DNA of 63,307 nt from positions 1 to 63,307 of the forward strand of contig JAUYCC010000046.1 of the NCBI GenBank assembly GCA_030692365.1, in the 5' to 3' direction. Under the pieces are notes generated by a model, which worked only from the letters and a program-made list of their open reading frames with translations, ran no database searches and was not told where the DNA came from. The stretch comes from Pelolinea sp. (GTDB lineage Bacteria; Chloroflexota; Anaerolineae; Anaerolineales; Anaerolineaceae). A program made the position numbers and the translations under genes. Below, one piece after another: positions 60,717 to 63,307 of the stretch (the stretch's first letter is position 1; each line of letters opens with the position of its first letter).

Positions 60717-61433
60717 CTAATCCCGTGTATCCTGATCCGTTCGTGCCAACCCTGCCAATTGTCGGAGGGATTCCGCAATAGTTTCCAGTTTTCCTGGTTC
60801 AACGAGCTTCATTTTCCCTATCGCGTCCATATAAGGCCAATTATCTTTCTTGTTTAAAAAATCTCGCGCGGTTTCCGATAATTGAGCATAAGCAATTTTC
60901 TTCTTTTGAAGGTCTTGCCAAAGGCCAATGGGGCTTTCGGAATCCATAAGGCTATTTAGGTCCAGATCTAAGGCGCCTGAAAGTCTTTGCAGGTCATCAA
61001 CAGGAATATCAGTTTCACCGCCAAAGTAGCGTTTTACCTTTGATAGTGAAACGCCGGATTTTTTAGAGATTACTTTCAATGACCTGCCTGTTTTTTCAAG
61101 AGCAATTTGCAGAGTGGTTGAGATAATGTGCTGGCGAATCTGCAGCAACTGCTTTAACTGCTCCGCGTTAGGCACCTTGAATAAATCAGGGTATTTCTCC
61201 GGGAGAAATAACGCCGCTAAAGGGACACTATATATATAGGACAAGGCTTCCAACTCAGTCAGGGAAGGAACATATTTCCCTTTTTCATAATTTAGCAGTT
61301 TATTGGTTGGAATTCCCAGCAGACTGCAGCAATCCTTAAGGCTGAGGCCGCGATACTCGCGCGCTTTTTGCAGCCCTTCCGCCAGCTGGTCGATCGGGAA
61401 AGGGAGATTGGTCTTATTTTCTGTATCCGTCAT
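60717..61433 (-). CDS. Regulator with two XRE-type helix-turn-helix domains
   Basis: A 238-residue protein. The first Cro/C1-type HTH is at about 14-65 (LSLKDCCSLLGIPTNKLLNYEKGKYVPSLTELEALSYIY). The second is around residues 110-150 (SLKVISKKSGVSLSKVKRYFGGETDIPVDDLQRL). Each has a recognition helix. No other enzymatic domain is seen. A double-HTH monomer could bind two adjacent half-sites alone. It precedes the GNAT gene and follows the amidohydrolase, all on the minus strand. Confidence 0.82.
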   Translation of the reverse strand: MTDTENKTNLPFPIDQLAEGLQKAREYRGLSLKDCCSLLGIPTNKLLNYEKGKYVPSLTELEALSYIYSVPLAALFLPEKYPDLFKVPNAEQLKQLLQIRQHIISTTLQIALEKTGRSLKVISKKSGVSLSKVKRYFGGETDIPVDDLQRLSGALDLDLNSLMDSESPIGLWQDLQKKKIAYAQLSETARDFLNKKDNWPYMDAIGKMKLVEPGKLETIAESLRQLAGLARTDQDTRD

Positions 61434-61462
61434 GGTTTTTTATCCTGTTTTAATGAATACTA

Positions 61463-63061
61463 TTATTGTATCCCTAATGATGGCATGTAGACCCACTCGC
61501 CATTGACCATGGTTGCAACTGGCAGAATAGAGGCAATCTCGTCCATAGATATGGTAAATAGGTCATTTGGTAAAACCACCAGGTCCGCGGAGTAGCCTGC
61601 CTGCAGCCTGCCTGATTTTTGGCCAGGGCGTGTAGCGAGATGAGGTTGGGTAATAAATGCGTTCAAGGCGTCATTCAGGCTTATCCTCTGGTGCGGTGTC
61701 CAGGCGGCGCGGGGTGCTTCATTCCCCAACGAACTGCGGGATACCGCGGCAAAAAGCCCCCAGAACGGATTGGGAGATTCCACGGGAGCATCAGAGCCGA
61801 AGATGAGCTTTGCGCCTGTTTGCAGCACAGAACTCCAGGCATAGGCGTTACCGCATCGATTACCCCAGTAGCGATCAGCTATATCGCGGTCTGAGACCGC
61901 GTGGATGGGCTGCATGGATGCGGTTACTCCCAACCGAGCGAGGCGGGGAGTGTCCTCCGGCGCGATCAACTGGACATGTTCAATTCTGGGTTTCAACGTA
62001 GTTTTCCCGAACAACTGGTTTTCAAATAACTGCGCGTAGCCATTCAGCACTTCACGGTTGGCGCGGTCACCAATGGCGTGTATTGCCAGGCTGATACCCG
62101 CGGACATTGCTTTTTGGCCGGTTTCGATGATATCTTCACTGTTAAGCAGAAGCATACCTGTGGAATTTGAACCTTCATACGGCGCTAGCATGGCGGCAGT
62201 TTGCGGACCAAGAGCGCCGTCGGCAAATAATTTCAGCCAACCAAAACTAAGCATCTCGCTGCCGTCTCCGCTTTTAATTCCTGTTTCAATAGCTTGGCCC
62301 AGATTAGGGAAGGGGATATTCTTAACTACCCGTAGCTTGAGTTTACGTTCGGCGTCTAATTTTGCGAGAGACTCATAACAGTCCCAGCCGTCAAAATCAT
62401 GCACTGTGGCAATGCCAAAGCGGTGAAGTTCAGCCTGAGCCGCACTCAAAGACACTTCATTTTCAATCGCATTAGGTCTGGGGATGGCATTTTCTACCAG
62501 GCGCATGGCACCTTCATTCAGGATGCCATTAGGTTCGCCGTCTGGTGACCGACCAATAATGCCACCTTGCGGATCGGGCGTGGTTCTGGTTATACCTACG
62601 GCGTTCAGCGCTGCGGAGTTTGACCAGGCGCTATGCAGTGATTTGTGAGTCAGATAAACGGGATTTTCAGGAGAATAACTATCGAGGTCCTTTTTATCGG
62701 GCGCGCCGTCTGGCCAGATGTTGTGGTTCCAGCCGTGACCTAACACCCATTTTCCTGAAGGTGTTTCCCTAACCCGCTCGCACACCCGCCTGATACATTC
62801 GGTTTTTGTAGCGGTCTCGCAGGCTACCCTGCGCAGGCTTAAGCCATATTCTAGCAAATGAATATGTGCGTCAGTAAAGGCGGGCAAGACAGTCATCCCG
62901 CCCAGGTTTGTGACCTTCGAGCCGGGGAATGAATCCGATGAAATTTCGCGCGCACTTCCCGCGGCGGTGATCTTCCCTCCCTCAATCACCAACCTTTCCA
63001 CGGTTGGGAGGGCGGAATTAAATGTGTAGAACCGGGCGTTGGTAAGAAACAGGGTATCCAT
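61463..63061 (-). CDS. YtcJ-type metal-dependent amidohydrolase
   Basis: A 532-residue amidohydrolase-superfamily enzyme. It has TVLPAFTDAHIHLLEYGLSL (metal H-x-H), VLGHGWNHNIWPDG, LSLAIHAIGDRANREVL, RIEHVQLI, and LIFGSDAPVESPNPFWGL with the catalytic Asp. The end is ADLVVLPNDLF. The length fits the YtcJ/LAF3-like subgroup, whose natural substrates (N-acyl or exocyclic amines) are mostly unknown. It is separated from parB by 2 bp. Confidence 0.91.
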   Translation of the reverse strand: MDTLFLTNARFYTFNSALPTVERLVIEGGKITAAGSAREISSDSFPGSKVTNLGGMTVLPAFTDAHIHLLEYGLSLRRVACETATKTECIRRVCERVRETPSGKWVLGHGWNHNIWPDGAPDKKDLDSYSPENPVYLTHKSLHSAWSNSAALNAVGITRTTPDPQGGIIGRSPDGEPNGILNEGAMRLVENAIPRPNAIENEVSLSAAQAELHRFGIATVHDFDGWDCYESLAKLDAERKLKLRVVKNIPFPNLGQAIETGIKSGDGSEMLSFGWLKLFADGALGPQTAAMLAPYEGSNSTGMLLLNSEDIIETGQKAMSAGISLAIHAIGDRANREVLNGYAQLFENQLFGKTTLKPRIEHVQLIAPEDTPRLARLGVTASMQPIHAVSDRDIADRYWGNRCGNAYAWSSVLQTGAKLIFGSDAPVESPNPFWGLFAAVSRSSLGNEAPRAAWTPHQRISLNDALNAFITQPHLATRPGQKSGRLQAGYSADLVVLPNDLFTISMDEIASILPVATMVNGEWVYMPSLGIQ

Positions 63062-63063
63062 GG

Positions 63064-63307
63064 CTATCCAAGGATCTGGTTAAGTATGGATTCGAGCTCT
63101 TCTTCTGAATAGTAATAAATCACGAGCGTGCCGCCGCTTTCAGTATGGTTTAGTGAAACCTTGGTTCCCAACTGTTCGCGCAGGCGTGCCTCTAGTGATT
63201 TCACCTCAGCAGATTTGGGCGGTTTGTCAATTAGTGGCTTAGGTTTAGTACCCGAAAGTTTGCGCACCAACTCTTCCGCCTGGCGGACATTCATTTCATT
63301 TCGCAGA
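63064..63307 (-). CDS. parB: Chromosome-partitioning protein ParB, C-terminal part (5' end outside the window)
   Basis: The frame stays open to the window edge and reads NVRQAEELVRKLSG, KSAEVKSLEARLREQLGTKVSLN, then GGTLVIYYYSEEELESILNQILG. These are the last part of the ParB HTH-linked region and the C-terminal dimerisation domain that ends ParB proteins. The CTP-binding and HTH domains lie outside. It overlaps almost directly (2 bp) with the following amidohydrolase gene, so that gene may be read from the parAB transcript. Confidence 0.88.
   Translation of the reverse strand, partial: LRNEMNVRQAEELVRKLSGTKPKPLIDKPPKSAEVKSLEARLREQLGTKVSLNHTESGGTLVIYYYSEEELESILNQILG

Noticed and set aside
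1-63307. CRISPR arrays, rRNA or tRNA genes
   Set aside because: No regularly spaced repeats and no tRNA-like or rRNA sequence were seen in any intergenic gap.

Overview
The window looks like a chromosomal segment of an anaerobic Chloroflexota bacterium, most likely of the Anaerolineae. This is an inference from gene content: a T-box leader on a eukaryote-type ileS, an Fha/MTAP/SEDS-PBP cluster, PQQ beta-propeller and 7TM-GAF proteins, a SelD fusion, and moderate GC with many TTG/GTG starts. There was no database search. No rRNA or tRNA gene and no CRISPR array was seen.

Layout. 1-3230: an IS256-type transposase fragment, a convergent AbiEii-type toxin/partner pair, a yifB/comM-like ATPase gene, two REP-like hairpins and a short membrane ORF. 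3275-11909: a SorC-family regulator with a palindromic operator, followed on the same strand by E1alpha, E1beta and E2 of a 2-oxoacid (acetoin-type) dehydrogenase, galactitol-type PTS IIA, IIB and IIC, a small membrane protein, a cupin and a URO-D-like protein. This is a combined uptake and catabolic locus and is the most unusual metabolic unit here. 12015-25266: mixed accessory genes: methyltransferases, DinB, an EF-Tu-domain-2-like protein, an ABC-2 exporter, a cysteine desulfurase-SelD fusion, a haem-less cytochrome-like lipoprotein, a DUF1028 protein and a C-S lyase. Several are broken (a DMT permease, PPK2 and a cold-shock gene).

25465-46817 is mostly housekeeping: mtaB; rpmH-rnpA-yidD-(PQQ lipoprotein)-yidC-jag; pyrimidine phosphorylase; T-box-ileS; lspA-rluD; threonine aldolase; purine nucleoside phosphorylase; a membrane sensor; ftsK; a CDP-alcohol phosphotransferase; lgt; ferritin. 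46859-55306: HNH nuclease, tyrS, then a minus-strand operon fhaA-fhaB-mtnP-(rodA::PBP). That operon diverges from archease-rtcB across an 18-bp gap holding a symmetric TATAAT element. 55310-63307: a frameshifted PHP gene, secG, a family-5 solute-binding protein, a PduO-type adenosyltransferase, an interrupted methyltransferase, GNAT, a double-HTH regulator, an amidohydrolase and the 3' part of parB.

How the genes fit together. Several clusters serve the envelope: YidC/YidD/SecG insertion, LspA/Lgt lipoprotein maturation, and the SEDS-PBP fusion with its FHA partners. Translation and RNA are served by IleRS, TyrRS, RNase P, MtaB, RluD, and RtcB with archease. Nucleoside salvage has three phosphorylases. 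At least seven genes carry in-frame stops or single-base slips, several in homopolymers. Either gene decay or residual assembly error is at work, and reads would be needed to tell them apart.
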